Shown piece after piece: positions 54,599-62,161 of a stretch of DNA of 64,000 bases. The stretch covers positions 62,001-126,000 of the forward strand of contig CANMIS010000004.1 of NCBI GenBank assembly GCA_947498065.1. The letters run 5' to 3'. Origin of the DNA: an uncultured Erythrobacter sp. Lineage in GTDB: Bacteria > Pseudomonadota > Alphaproteobacteria > Sphingomonadales > Sphingomonadaceae. The notes under the pieces are model-generated. The model did no database searches. It was given only the letters and a program-made list of their open reading frames with translations, and was not told the DNA's origin. How positions within the stretch are numbered: the stretch's first letter is position 1; each line of letters opens with the position of its first letter. The translations under genes and the position numbers were made by a program.

Positions 54599-55744
54599 AT
54601 GACTGGACAATTTCAACTCACAGAAGATCAGCTCGCCATCCAAGAAATGGCGCAGCGTTTCACCGCCGATAACATCACGCCGTTTGCCGGCGAATGGGAC
54701 GAGAACCATCATTTCCCCAAAGACGTGATCAAGAGCACCGCAGAGCTGGGCTTTGGCGCGATCTATGTGTCCGAGGAAAGCGGCGGCATAGGGCTTGGCC
54801 GGCTTGAGGCAGCGCTTATCATGGAGGCGATGTCTTACGGCTGCCCGACCACCAGCGCATTCATCTCGATCCACAATATGGCCGCATGGATGATTGATGA
54901 ATTCGGCGGGCAGGGGTTGAAGGATCGCTACCTCCCGGACCTGGTCACGATGGACAAGGTCGCCAGCTATTGCCTGACAGAACCGGGCAGCGGATCGGAC
55001 GCTTCCGCGCTCAAAACCAATGCGAAGCTGGACGGCGACCATTACGTCCTCAACGGTACAAAGCAGTTCATTTCCGGCGGCGGTGTCAACGATATCTATG
55101 TCACAATGGTGCGCACGAGTGAGCACAAAACCAAAGGCATCACCTGCCTGGTCATCGACAAAGACACGCCAGGCGTTTCGTTCGGCGCGCCTGAGAAGAA
55201 ACTCGGCTGGAACGCCTCCCCCACCGCGCAAGTGGTCTTCGAAGACGCTCGCATCCCGGTCGCGAACCGGGTCGGCGATGAAGGCGAAGGTTTCCGCTTT
55301 GCGATGATGGGGCTCGACGGCGGGCGCCTGAACATTGGGGCATGCTCACTTGGCGGGGCGCAGCGCTGTCTCGACGAGGCGATTGCCTACACCAAGGATC
55401 GCAAGCAATTCGACACACCGATTGCTGACTTTCAAAACACGCAGTTCATGCTGGCCGACATGGCCACCGATCTGGAGTCTGCGCGCGCGCTGCTTTATCT
55501 GGCAGCAGCCAAGGTCACCGACAATGCGCCGGACAAGTCACGTTTTTCAGCGATGGCCAAACGGCTAGCGACCGACAACGGCAGCAAGGTCGTGAACGAT
55601 GCACTGCAATTGTTCGGCGGCTACGGCTATCTCAAGGATTACCCGATTGAGCGGTTCTGGCGCGATCTGCGCGTGCATTCGATCCTCGAAGGCACCAATC
55701 AAGTGATGCGCATGATCGTGGGTAGGGACCTGCTAAGGCAATGA
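54599..55744 (+). CDS. Acyl-CoA dehydrogenase, probably isobutyryl-CoA dehydrogenase
   Basis: 381 residues, a complete acyl-CoA dehydrogenase. FAD contacts Y-C-L-T-E-P-G-S-G-S-D-A and the helix R-K-Q-F-D-T-P-I-A-D-F-Q-N-T-Q are typical. The catalytic base is likely the Glu in S-I-L-E-G-T-N-Q near the C-terminus. The neighbours (3-hydroxyisobutyryl-CoA hydrolase, enoyl-CoA hydratase, mmsB) point to the valine-pathway enzyme (ACAD8 type), which oxidises isobutyryl-CoA to methacrylyl-CoA. The stop overlaps the next start. Confidence 0.92.
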   Translation: MTGQFQLTEDQLAIQEMAQRFTADNITPFAGEWDENHHFPKDVIKSTAELGFGAIYVSEESGGIGLGRLEAALIMEAMSYGCPTTSAFISIHNMAAWMIDEFGGQGLKDRYLPDLVTMDKVASYCLTEPGSGSDASALKTNAKLDGDHYVLNGTKQFISGGGVNDIYVTMVRTSEHKTKGITCLVIDKDTPGVSFGAPEKKLGWNASPTAQVVFEDARIPVANRVGDEGEGFRFAMMGLDGGRLNIGACSLGGAQRCLDEAIAYTKDRKQFDTPIADFQNTQFMLADMATDLESARALLYLAAAKVTDNAPDKSRFSAMAKRLATDNGSKVVNDALQLFGGYGYLKDYPIERFWRDLRVHSILEGTNQVMRMIVGRDLLRQ

Positions 55745-56118
55745 ACAAGACATCTAAGGCAGCTGTTCTATCAATTGTGATGGCCGGGTTCGTTGGTTGC
55801 GATTCTGTTTCAGTCTCCTCTGGCAAAGAAGCAGAAACACAAATCGCCTCTCTGTACAGGAACGGCTCCATCGATCCGAACATGCGGCTGCATTTCGGAA
55901 CATTTGACGTTCAAGGTGAGGCAAACGATTACAACATTAACAACTGTGAGATGTCGGCTCGTTTGTTAAACGCAAATGTTAGTGCACAATGGAGGGCTAC
56001 TGGGCTTCCAGATGTTGGCTTTTGGTGCGAACCAGGCCCTTACCGTGAGGAAGGGATGGCTCCCTCAATATTCGATTCCGAATACCCCACTGATGTCCAG
56101 ACTAAGGCTGCCCCATGA
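55741..56118 (+). CDS. Small AT-richer lipoprotein inside the valine operon
   Basis: 125 residues with a lipobox at F-V-G-C-D near residue 20. The mature part has two further cysteines (about 62 and 98) and no known domain. Its start overlaps the dehydrogenase stop and its stop overlaps the HIBCH start, both as ATGA. GC content is visibly lower than in the enzymes on either side. It looks like a module inserted into a pre-existing ATGA junction. Confidence 0.65.
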   Translation: MNKTSKAAVLSIVMAGFVGCDSVSVSSGKEAETQIASLYRNGSIDPNMRLHFGTFDVQGEANDYNINNCEMSARLLNANVSAQWRATGLPDVGFWCEPGPYREEGMAPSIFDSEYPTDVQTKAAP

Positions 56119-57185
56119 CCACCGACGTCCTCACCCGCAAAACCGGCGCTGTCGGCCATATTTCGCTGAACCGGCCCAAGGCGCTGCACGCGCTGACGCT
56201 GGAGATGTGCCACGCGATCAGCGGCGCTCTGTCCGAGTGGGCCCATGACGACACGGTTGAGGCGGTTATCCTCGATCACGTCGAAGGCACACGCGGATTT
56301 TGCGCGGGCGGCGATATCGCCTTCCTGCGCGATTCTGCGCTGAATGATGGCGGGGTATCGGGCCGGAAGTTCTTTCACGACGAATATCAGCTCAACCATC
56401 AGATGTTCACCTATGCAAAGCCGATTGTGGCCTTCATGGACGGGATCACAATGGGCGGCGGGGTCGGTATTTCTCAGCCTGCGAAATTCCGCGTGGCGAC
56501 GGAGAACACCCGCTTTGCCATGCCGGAAACGGGAATCGGATTGTTCCCCGATGTTGGTGGGGGATGGTATCTTTCGCGCCTGGGCGGGAGGATCGGCCAG
56601 TTCCTCGCACTCACCGGCGCGCGGCTCGACGGCGCAGAATGCGCATGGACCGGCCTCGCGACCCACTACGTGCCAAGCGACATGCTCGAAGACCTAAAAG
56701 CGCGCATCATTGAGCGGCCCGGCCGGATCGCTGGCATTCTGTCCGAACCCGTGGGCACGCCGCCCGATGCGCGGATTGAGAAGAACGCCCTGCGCATTGC
56801 CAAGCATTTCGCCAGCGACAGCTATGAAGAAATCCTCGCCAGCCTTGAGGCTGAGATCGAGACCGATGAGAATGGCGGCGCGGATTGGGCCGCGAAAGAG
56901 CGCGATACTTTGGGCACCAAGAGCCCGCAGACCTGCAAGGTGGCGCTGCGGCAATTGACGGACAGCGTGGGCCTGACCGATTTTGCTGACAATATGCGGA
57001 TGGAATATCGCATCGCATCGCGCGTCCTGACCCGGCCCGACTTTGCCGAGGGCGTTCGCGCGGTGATCACCGACAAAACCAATGATCCGAAATGGGATCC
57101 GGCAACGCCCGAGGGCGTGTCTGACGAATTGATCGAGAGCATTTTCGCTCCCCTCCCCGAAAACGAGGAATGGAAACCCTTATGA
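56115..57185 (+). CDS. 3-hydroxyisobutyryl-CoA hydrolase
   Basis: 356 residues, longer than plain crotonases, as in HIBCH. Signatures are G-F-C-A-G-G-D-I, F-M-D-G-I-T-M-G-G-G-V-G and the M-P-E-T-G-I-G-L-F-P-D-V-G-G-G loop, with the catalytic Glu in P-E-T and Asp in F-P-D. It hydrolyses 3-hydroxyisobutyryl-CoA to the free acid, which keeps reactive methacrylyl-CoA low. It provides the substrate of MmsB. Confidence 0.93.
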   Translation: MTTDVLTRKTGAVGHISLNRPKALHALTLEMCHAISGALSEWAHDDTVEAVILDHVEGTRGFCAGGDIAFLRDSALNDGGVSGRKFFHDEYQLNHQMFTYAKPIVAFMDGITMGGGVGISQPAKFRVATENTRFAMPETGIGLFPDVGGGWYLSRLGGRIGQFLALTGARLDGAECAWTGLATHYVPSDMLEDLKARIIERPGRIAGILSEPVGTPPDARIEKNALRIAKHFASDSYEEILASLEAEIETDENGGADWAAKERDTLGTKSPQTCKVALRQLTDSVGLTDFADNMRMEYRIASRVLTRPDFAEGVRAVITDKTNDPKWDPATPEGVSDELIESIFAPLPENEEWKPL

Positions 57186-57976
57186 GCTACGAAACCATCA
57201 CCGTCGAAACCAATGCGCAGGGCAACACTGGCGTAACATTGATGACGCTCAACCGGCCTAAGGCGCTGAATGCGCTCAATTCGGTTGTGCTGGCGGAATT
57301 GACTGAGGCGTTCGCAGCCTATCAGGCCGATGACAGCCAGCTGTGCGCGGTTCTGACCGGTTCTGGCGAGAAAGCCTTTGCCGCCGGCGCGGATATCAAG
57401 GAAATGTCGGACAAGGCGGCGGCTGATTTCTATCTCGACGATTTCTTTTCGCCTTGGACCTCTGAGATCGTGAAAAAGACCCGCAAGCCGTGGATCGCGG
57501 CAGTGAACGGCTTCGCGCTGGGCGGCGGGTGCGAGCTTGCGATGATGGCCGACTTCATCATTGCGTCCGACAATGCGAAGTTTGGCCAGCCTGAGATTAA
57601 ACTCGGCGTGGCTCCCGGCATGGGCGGATCGCAGCGCCTCACCCGCGCCATCGGCAAGTCGAAAAGCATGGAAATGTGTCTGACCGGCCGGATGATGAGC
57701 GCGGAAGAGGCCGAGCGTGCGAACCTGATCGTGCGGGTCGTACCGCAGGCGGACCTGCTGGCCGACGCGCTGAAATCTGCTGCCTCTATCGCGAGCATGC
57801 CGCCAATGGCCGCAATCGCAAACAAGGAAATGGTGAACGCCGCATTTGAAATGACGCTCGATCAGGGCCTGATCATGGAGCGCCGAATCTTCCAAATCCT
57901 CACCGCGAGCGAGGATAAAGCCGAAGGCATGGCCGCCTTTATTGAGAAGCGCGAGGGCGTGTGGAAGGGGCGCTGA
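57182..57976 (+). CDS. Enoyl-CoA hydratase (short-chain)
   Basis: 264 residues from the ATG overlapping the HIBCH stop. Classical ECH features: F-A-A-G-A-D-I-K-E-M, G-G-G-C-E-L-A-M with the first Glu, and P-E-I-K-L-G-V-A-P-G-M-G-G with the second. It should hydrate methacrylyl-CoA to 3-hydroxyisobutyryl-CoA in this operon, and may also serve fatty-acid oxidation. Confidence 0.94.
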   Translation: MSYETITVETNAQGNTGVTLMTLNRPKALNALNSVVLAELTEAFAAYQADDSQLCAVLTGSGEKAFAAGADIKEMSDKAAADFYLDDFFSPWTSEIVKKTRKPWIAAVNGFALGGGCELAMMADFIIASDNAKFGQPEIKLGVAPGMGGSQRLTRAIGKSKSMEMCLTGRMMSAEEAERANLIVRVVPQADLLADALKSAASIASMPPMAAIANKEMVNAAFEMTLDQGLIMERRIFQILTASEDKAEGMAAFIEKREGVWKGR

Positions 57977-57985
57977 TCATTTGAG

Positions 57986-58270
57986 ATGTATGTCTCTAGC
58001 TGGTTCATCCTTGCCCTTATCGGCTTATCCCTATGCATCGGATTTGTATTGGGGTGGTTGAGCAGCCGTTCGGCCACGCTCCTCACGCTTTGCGGGGCTT
58101 CAATCATAGGGATATCACTTGTTCTGCTTGATGTTTTAGCTGTGCCAAGCCTAACCAGTCTTCACACTGAGACACTGCTCGTATTTGCGCTCATCGGGGC
58201 CTTGATCGCTTTGCCAATCTTCGCTGGCACAGTATTGGCACGGTCGATCAAAAGATGGAATTCACAATGA
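57986..58270 (+). CDS. Small membrane protein between ECH and mmsB
   Basis: 94 residues with three hydrophobic helices (starting near 5, 33 and 65) and a basic C-terminal end (A-R-S-I-K-R-W). It starts nine bases after the hydratase stop and its stop overlaps the mmsB ATG. The base composition is AT-richer than that of its neighbours. No family recognised. Confidence 0.6.
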   Translation: MYVSSWFILALIGLSLCIGFVLGWLSSRSATLLTLCGASIIGISLVLLDVLAVPSLTSLHTETLLVFALIGALIALPIFAGTVLARSIKRWNSQ

Positions 58271-59139
58271 AAATCGCATTTATCGGCCTTGGCAATATGG
58301 GCGGCGGGATGGCTGCGAACCTCGTGAAGGCGGGCCATGATGTGCGGGCCTTTGACCTTAGTGAAGCTGCTTTGGCCGCTGCAAAGGAAGCGGGCTGTGC
58401 GACCTTCACCAGCGCGTCTGAAGCCTGCGCCGATGCCGAGGCGGTTGTTTCCATGCTGCCCAATGGCGCCATTGTGAAATCGGTTTTCACCGCAGATGTG
58501 ATCGGCACAGCGCCCGCTGGCGCGGTCTTCCTCGATTGCTCAACCATTGATGTTGCGACCGCTCGCGAAGTGATCGGGCTCGCCACGGCGGCGGGTTATG
58601 ACATGGTCGATGCGCCAGTATCCGGCGGGATTGCCGCGGCGAATGGCGGCACGCTCACCTTCATGGTCGGCGGCACAAAGGCAGCGTTTGACCGCGCCGA
58701 ACCGGTCCTTTCCGCAATGGGCAAGGCCGTGATTCACGCAGGCGATGCCGGCAATGGTCAAGCGGCGAAGATCTGCAACAACATGCTGCTCGCGGTGCAT
58801 ATGGCGGGCACGTGCGAAGCCTTTGCGATGGCGGAAAAGCTTGGGTTAGACCCGCAAACCTTTTACGATATTTCCTCGGTATCGTCCGGCCAGAACTGGT
58901 CGATGACCAGCTATTGCCCGGTCCCCGGCGTCGGCCCGCAAAGCCCTTCGGATAATGGTTATGAAGGCGGCTTTGCCACGGCATTAATGCTGAAGGATCT
59001 GCGCCTGGCGATGGACGCGGCGGACACTTCGGACAGCGCCGTACCCATGGGCTCACGCGCAGCCGCGCTCTATGAGGACTTCGACGGCGCGGGCAATGGC
59101 GGCAAGGACTTCTCGGCCATCATCAAAACCTATTCCTAA
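58267..59139 (+). CDS. mmsB: 3-hydroxyisobutyrate dehydrogenase
   Basis: 290 residues from the ATG overlapping the previous stop (an in-frame ATG four codons earlier exists). N-terminal NAD motif G-L-G-N-M-G-G-G-M, substrate loop D-A-P-V-S-G-G and the catalytic Lys in G-N-G-Q-A-A-K-I-C-N-N are all present. It oxidises 3-hydroxyisobutyrate to methylmalonate semialdehyde for MmsA. Last gene of the valine operon. Confidence 0.95.
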   Translation: MKIAFIGLGNMGGGMAANLVKAGHDVRAFDLSEAALAAAKEAGCATFTSASEACADAEAVVSMLPNGAIVKSVFTADVIGTAPAGAVFLDCSTIDVATAREVIGLATAAGYDMVDAPVSGGIAAANGGTLTFMVGGTKAAFDRAEPVLSAMGKAVIHAGDAGNGQAAKICNNMLLAVHMAGTCEAFAMAEKLGLDPQTFYDISSVSSGQNWSMTSYCPVPGVGPQSPSDNGYEGGFATALMLKDLRLAMDAADTSDSAVPMGSRAAALYEDFDGAGNGGKDFSAIIKTYS

Positions 59140-59143
59140 ACCC

Positions 59144-59209
59144 CGTCATCGCGAGGAGCGAAGCGACGCGGCGATCCATGGATTGCTTCGCCTTCGGCTC
59201 GCAATGACG
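59144..59209. repeat. Intergenic palindromic repeat (CGTCATcGCGAG type)
   Basis: Outer arms CGTCATCGCGAG and CTCGCAATGACG pair with one mismatch; the inner part carries AGCGAAGC/GCTTCGCC. This is a well-known style of bacterial interspersed palindrome. It lies between the convergent mmsB and Nmad3-like genes and may act as terminator. Confidence 0.8.
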
Positions 59210-59211
59210 AA

Positions 59212-59946
59212 TTAGGAATTGATGAGCTCAATAATCCGCTCCAGCCATTCGCGCGGAGCCTGCCTGCGCCCGATATCGGCGACGAATTCCTGACCGCGCG
59301 CAACACTCTGCAATTGACCGCGCTTGGCCCAGCGAGATGGCCGGTCGTGGTAGGATAGCCCGCCGCGCTTCAACCAATCGGGCCTGCGCCAAACGCTGGG
59401 CGAAGCGCCGGGGAGCGTCAGCCGCAGCGCATCGCTCGCATGGTTTGCCATGCGGCCTTCCCCGCGCCAGATCACATCGTTGGAGCCATGCAGCGCGAGC
59501 GCATGAGGATGCCCCTCTTTCGCGAACTCGCTTGGGACGCTTTCAGTCAGCGCCACTATCTCCTCAGCGCGCAAATATCCGAAAATCCGGTGATGCGGAT
59601 CGCCGCGTGTGCCGTCTCCATGCTCTTCACGAAATAGGCCGAAGAATACGAACACATCGCCCAGGCCAACGCCCTGCCGCTCCAGATGGGTCTGCGCCGC
59701 ACCGCATTGGCCAAACCAGCATGTGCCATCCTCCCGAAACATCGGATCGTGGTGGCACAGATCGTCTGCGCCGAGCTTCCCTCGGCTCGCAGCAGAAACC
59801 AGATCGCCCAGCCCCAAATCGCCATAGCGCGTGCTGCTGGCCGCGCCCGCCGGGATCGGCAGGCTGATCGGGCGGCCATCCACTATCGGAGACGCTCCGC
59901 CGCCTGCCGCGCTGTCAAACCCTTTGCGAGAGAAGATAATTCGCAT
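59212..59946 (-). CDS. Nmad3-like protein (nucleotide-modification-associated domain 3)
   Basis: About 244 residues from the ATG at 59946. The N-terminus M-R-I-I-F-S-R-K-G-F-D-S, then G-G-G-A-S-P-I-V-D-G and S-L-P-I-P, is the hallmark of Nmad3 as I recall it. The family was named from comparative genomics of DNA base-modification systems; its biochemical role is not established. Several Cys and His pairs (C-H-H-D-P, C-W-F-G-Q-C) may bind metal. No methylase, glycosyltransferase or restriction gene is nearby. Confidence 0.7.
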   Translation of the reverse strand: MRIIFSRKGFDSAAGGGASPIVDGRPISLPIPAGAASSTRYGDLGLGDLVSAASRGKLGADDLCHHDPMFREDGTCWFGQCGAAQTHLERQGVGLGDVFVFFGLFREEHGDGTRGDPHHRIFGYLRAEEIVALTESVPSEFAKEGHPHALALHGSNDVIWRGEGRMANHASDALRLTLPGASPSVWRRPDWLKRGGLSYHDRPSRWAKRGQLQSVARGQEFVADIGRRQAPREWLERIIELINS

Positions 59947-60036
59947 GGGCTGATCCATGGCGCGCAAACCATTGTTGCACAACACTCATCGCACACCACT
60001 TTGCGCAGCCCCACGATTAGCGCTAAAGGCGCGGGC

Positions 60037-60843
60037 ATGGACGGATCAATCAAAGCAACAGCTCTCATCATGGCCGGCAAACGCTCCGGCGTTCTCGACC
60101 CCTTGGCTCAGCGCGCTGGTGTCGCGCAGAAATGCGTCGTCCCGGTCAATGGCACACCCATGGTCGCGCGCGTCGTCGAACAGGTCGCCGCATGTGACCG
60201 GGTCGGAAAAATTCGCATCGTCGCGCATGAGCCGGACGAAATCGCCGCTCAGCCCGTGGTTGCAAAGCTGATCGAAGAAGGGCGCCTGAGCTTCGCAGAA
60301 GGAAAGTTCAACATCGTCGACAGCGTGTTTTCAGGCGCGGAGGGCGTGGAGTTTCCCCTGCTCATCACCACCGCTGACAATTGCCTGGTCACGCCGGAAG
60401 GCTATGCCGAATTCATCGACAAGGCTTTGGCCGAAAACGCTGGCGCCGCCGCTGGGCTAGCGCGCAAGGAAGACGTGCAGGCCGCCGATCCGGAAGGCCA
60501 ATCGAAGTTCTATCAATTCCAAGACGGCGGCTATTCCAATTGCAACATGTATTGGATGGGCAGCGCGGAGGCCTTGAAAGCCGCAGAGATCATGCGTGAA
60601 GGCGGGCAATTTGTGAAATTCCCGCGCCGCATCATCAAGGCGTTCGGGTTTATGAACCTGATCCGGTTCCGCATGGGCTGGGGTTCTAAAGAGAAATTGT
60701 TCGCGCAAATCTCTCGCCGGTTTGGCCTCAAAATGGTGCCGATTGTTCTGTCGAAGGGGCAGTACGCCATCGACGTCGATAATGAGCGGACCTTTGAAGT
60801 GACCGAGCGGCTGTTGGCCAAAACCGAAGGCAAACGCGGCTAA
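60037..60843 (+). CDS. MobA-like NTP transferase
   Basis: 268 residues from the ATG at 60037; the longer frame overlaps the divergent gene. N-terminal nucleotide loop A-L-I-M-A-G-K-R-S-G followed by a conserved Lys in Q-K-C-V-V-P-V-N-G, and T-T-A-D-N for the metal Asp. Such enzymes activate sugars, molybdopterin or lipid precursors by NTP transfer. A membrane protein of the flippase class follows 18 bases on, which suggests a role in activating a precursor for an envelope glycan or lipid. Confidence 0.83.
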   Translation: MDGSIKATALIMAGKRSGVLDPLAQRAGVAQKCVVPVNGTPMVARVVEQVAACDRVGKIRIVAHEPDEIAAQPVVAKLIEEGRLSFAEGKFNIVDSVFSGAEGVEFPLLITTADNCLVTPEGYAEFIDKALAENAGAAAGLARKEDVQAADPEGQSKFYQFQDGGYSNCNMYWMGSAEALKAAEIMREGGQFVKFPRRIIKAFGFMNLIRFRMGWGSKEKLFAQISRRFGLKMVPIVLSKGQYAIDVDNERTFEVTERLLAKTEGKRG

Positions 60844-60861
60844 GCATACGGACACGCCGCC

Positions 60862-62151
60862 ATGACGCGCCTCTTCAAAAATATCGGTTGGCTCCTCGGA
60901 GGGCGCGGCTTCAACGCAGCGATGAGCCTGCTCTATCTTTACCTCGCGACGCACACGCTGGGGATTGAGAGCTTCGGCCATTTCGCGATCATTGTCGCAT
61001 TGGGCCAGACCGTCACTGGCCTTGCCAATTTTCAGACCTGGCAATTCATCATCCGCTGGGGCGCGAACGGCGATGGCCCGGGAGAGGCAACCGGCTTTGC
61101 CATCGCGCTCGATCTATTGTCGGTGGTGATGGGCGCGGTGATCGCGGCCTTTGTGGTGTGGACGGCGCAAATGTGGCTCCCGCTGCCGAGCGAGCTGCTG
61201 TGGCTGACCTTTGGCTATTGCATCGTCTCACTACTATCGATCCGCACCACGCCAACTGGCCTGCTCAGGCTGCGCTTCAAGTTCGCAACCGCGACCGGGG
61301 CAGAGGCAGTCCAGCCCGCGATCCGCGCGGCGGGAGCAATCCTCGCCTGGATGTTCATGCCCAATGTCGCTGGGTTTATCATGGCGTGGGCAGCGGCAGA
61401 GGTCGCCGTGGCGGTCACCCTATGGATCGTAGCCACCCGCAAGGAGCCGATTGATCTGTCGCAGGTCAGCCTGACCAATATTCCGAACAAGCACCGCGAT
61501 GCATGGCGCTTTGTCTGGTCGACCAACATGTCGGGCAGTCTCACGATTGCGGGCAAGCAAGTGATCATCCTCCTGGTCGGTACGTTTGGCGGAGCGGCGC
61601 TGGCGGGCGGTTTCCGGGTCGCAGCTCAGCTGGGTCAGGCGCTGGTTACGCTCGCGCAGACCATATCGAAAGCGATCCTGCCAGAGCTGGTGCATGACAA
61701 GGAAAACGCAGTCGAGATCGCGCGGCGCATGGCCAATATCGCGGTTGTAGCAGGCGGGCTGGCAGTGGGCATGGCGCTGCTGTTTGGCCGCTGGGGCCTC
61801 GCGACCATCGCGGAGGATGATTTCTCCGGTTTTTACTGGGCGATGGTGATCCTATCCATCGCGGGCGCAGTGGAGCTGGTCGGGGCCAGTCTGGAATCGC
61901 TGCTGGTTTCCGCTGGTAAGGCGCACACGGCATTCTTCGTGCGCGCGGTGCCAACAATCCTCGCTCTGCTCCTGCTCAGCACAGCGATCGAATGGGACGG
62001 CGCGAAAGGCGCAGCCTTTGCCATGCTCGGCTCAAGCTCGCTCGCCGTGCTTGGCTTCTTCGTGGTGGTGCTGAACCTGCGCGAGATCAAAATTGCCGTC
62101 GCGCCTGATGGCGAGGCGGAGCTCAATAAGCCCGATCGCCCCGCCCCTTAG
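60862..62151 (+). CDS. Oligosaccharide flippase-like membrane protein (MOP superfamily)
   Basis: 429 residues with about twelve membrane helices. The opening L-F-K-N-I-G-W-L-L-G-G-R-G and the helix with L-G-I-E-S-F-G-H-F resemble Wzx-type polysaccharide transporters, which move lipid-linked glycans across the inner membrane. It is probably co-transcribed with the nucleotidyltransferase gene. No glycosyltransferase is adjacent, so the cargo is unknown. Confidence 0.83.
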   Translation: MTRLFKNIGWLLGGRGFNAAMSLLYLYLATHTLGIESFGHFAIIVALGQTVTGLANFQTWQFIIRWGANGDGPGEATGFAIALDLLSVVMGAVIAAFVVWTAQMWLPLPSELLWLTFGYCIVSLLSIRTTPTGLLRLRFKFATATGAEAVQPAIRAAGAILAWMFMPNVAGFIMAWAAAEVAVAVTLWIVATRKEPIDLSQVSLTNIPNKHRDAWRFVWSTNMSGSLTIAGKQVIILLVGTFGGAALAGGFRVAAQLGQALVTLAQTISKAILPELVHDKENAVEIARRMANIAVVAGGLAVGMALLFGRWGLATIAEDDFSGFYWAMVILSIAGAVELVGASLESLLVSAGKAHTAFFVRAVPTILALLLLSTAIEWDGAKGAAFAMLGSSSLAVLGFFVVVLNLREIKIAVAPDGEAELNKPDRPAP

Positions 62152-62161
62152 GCTCTACCGC

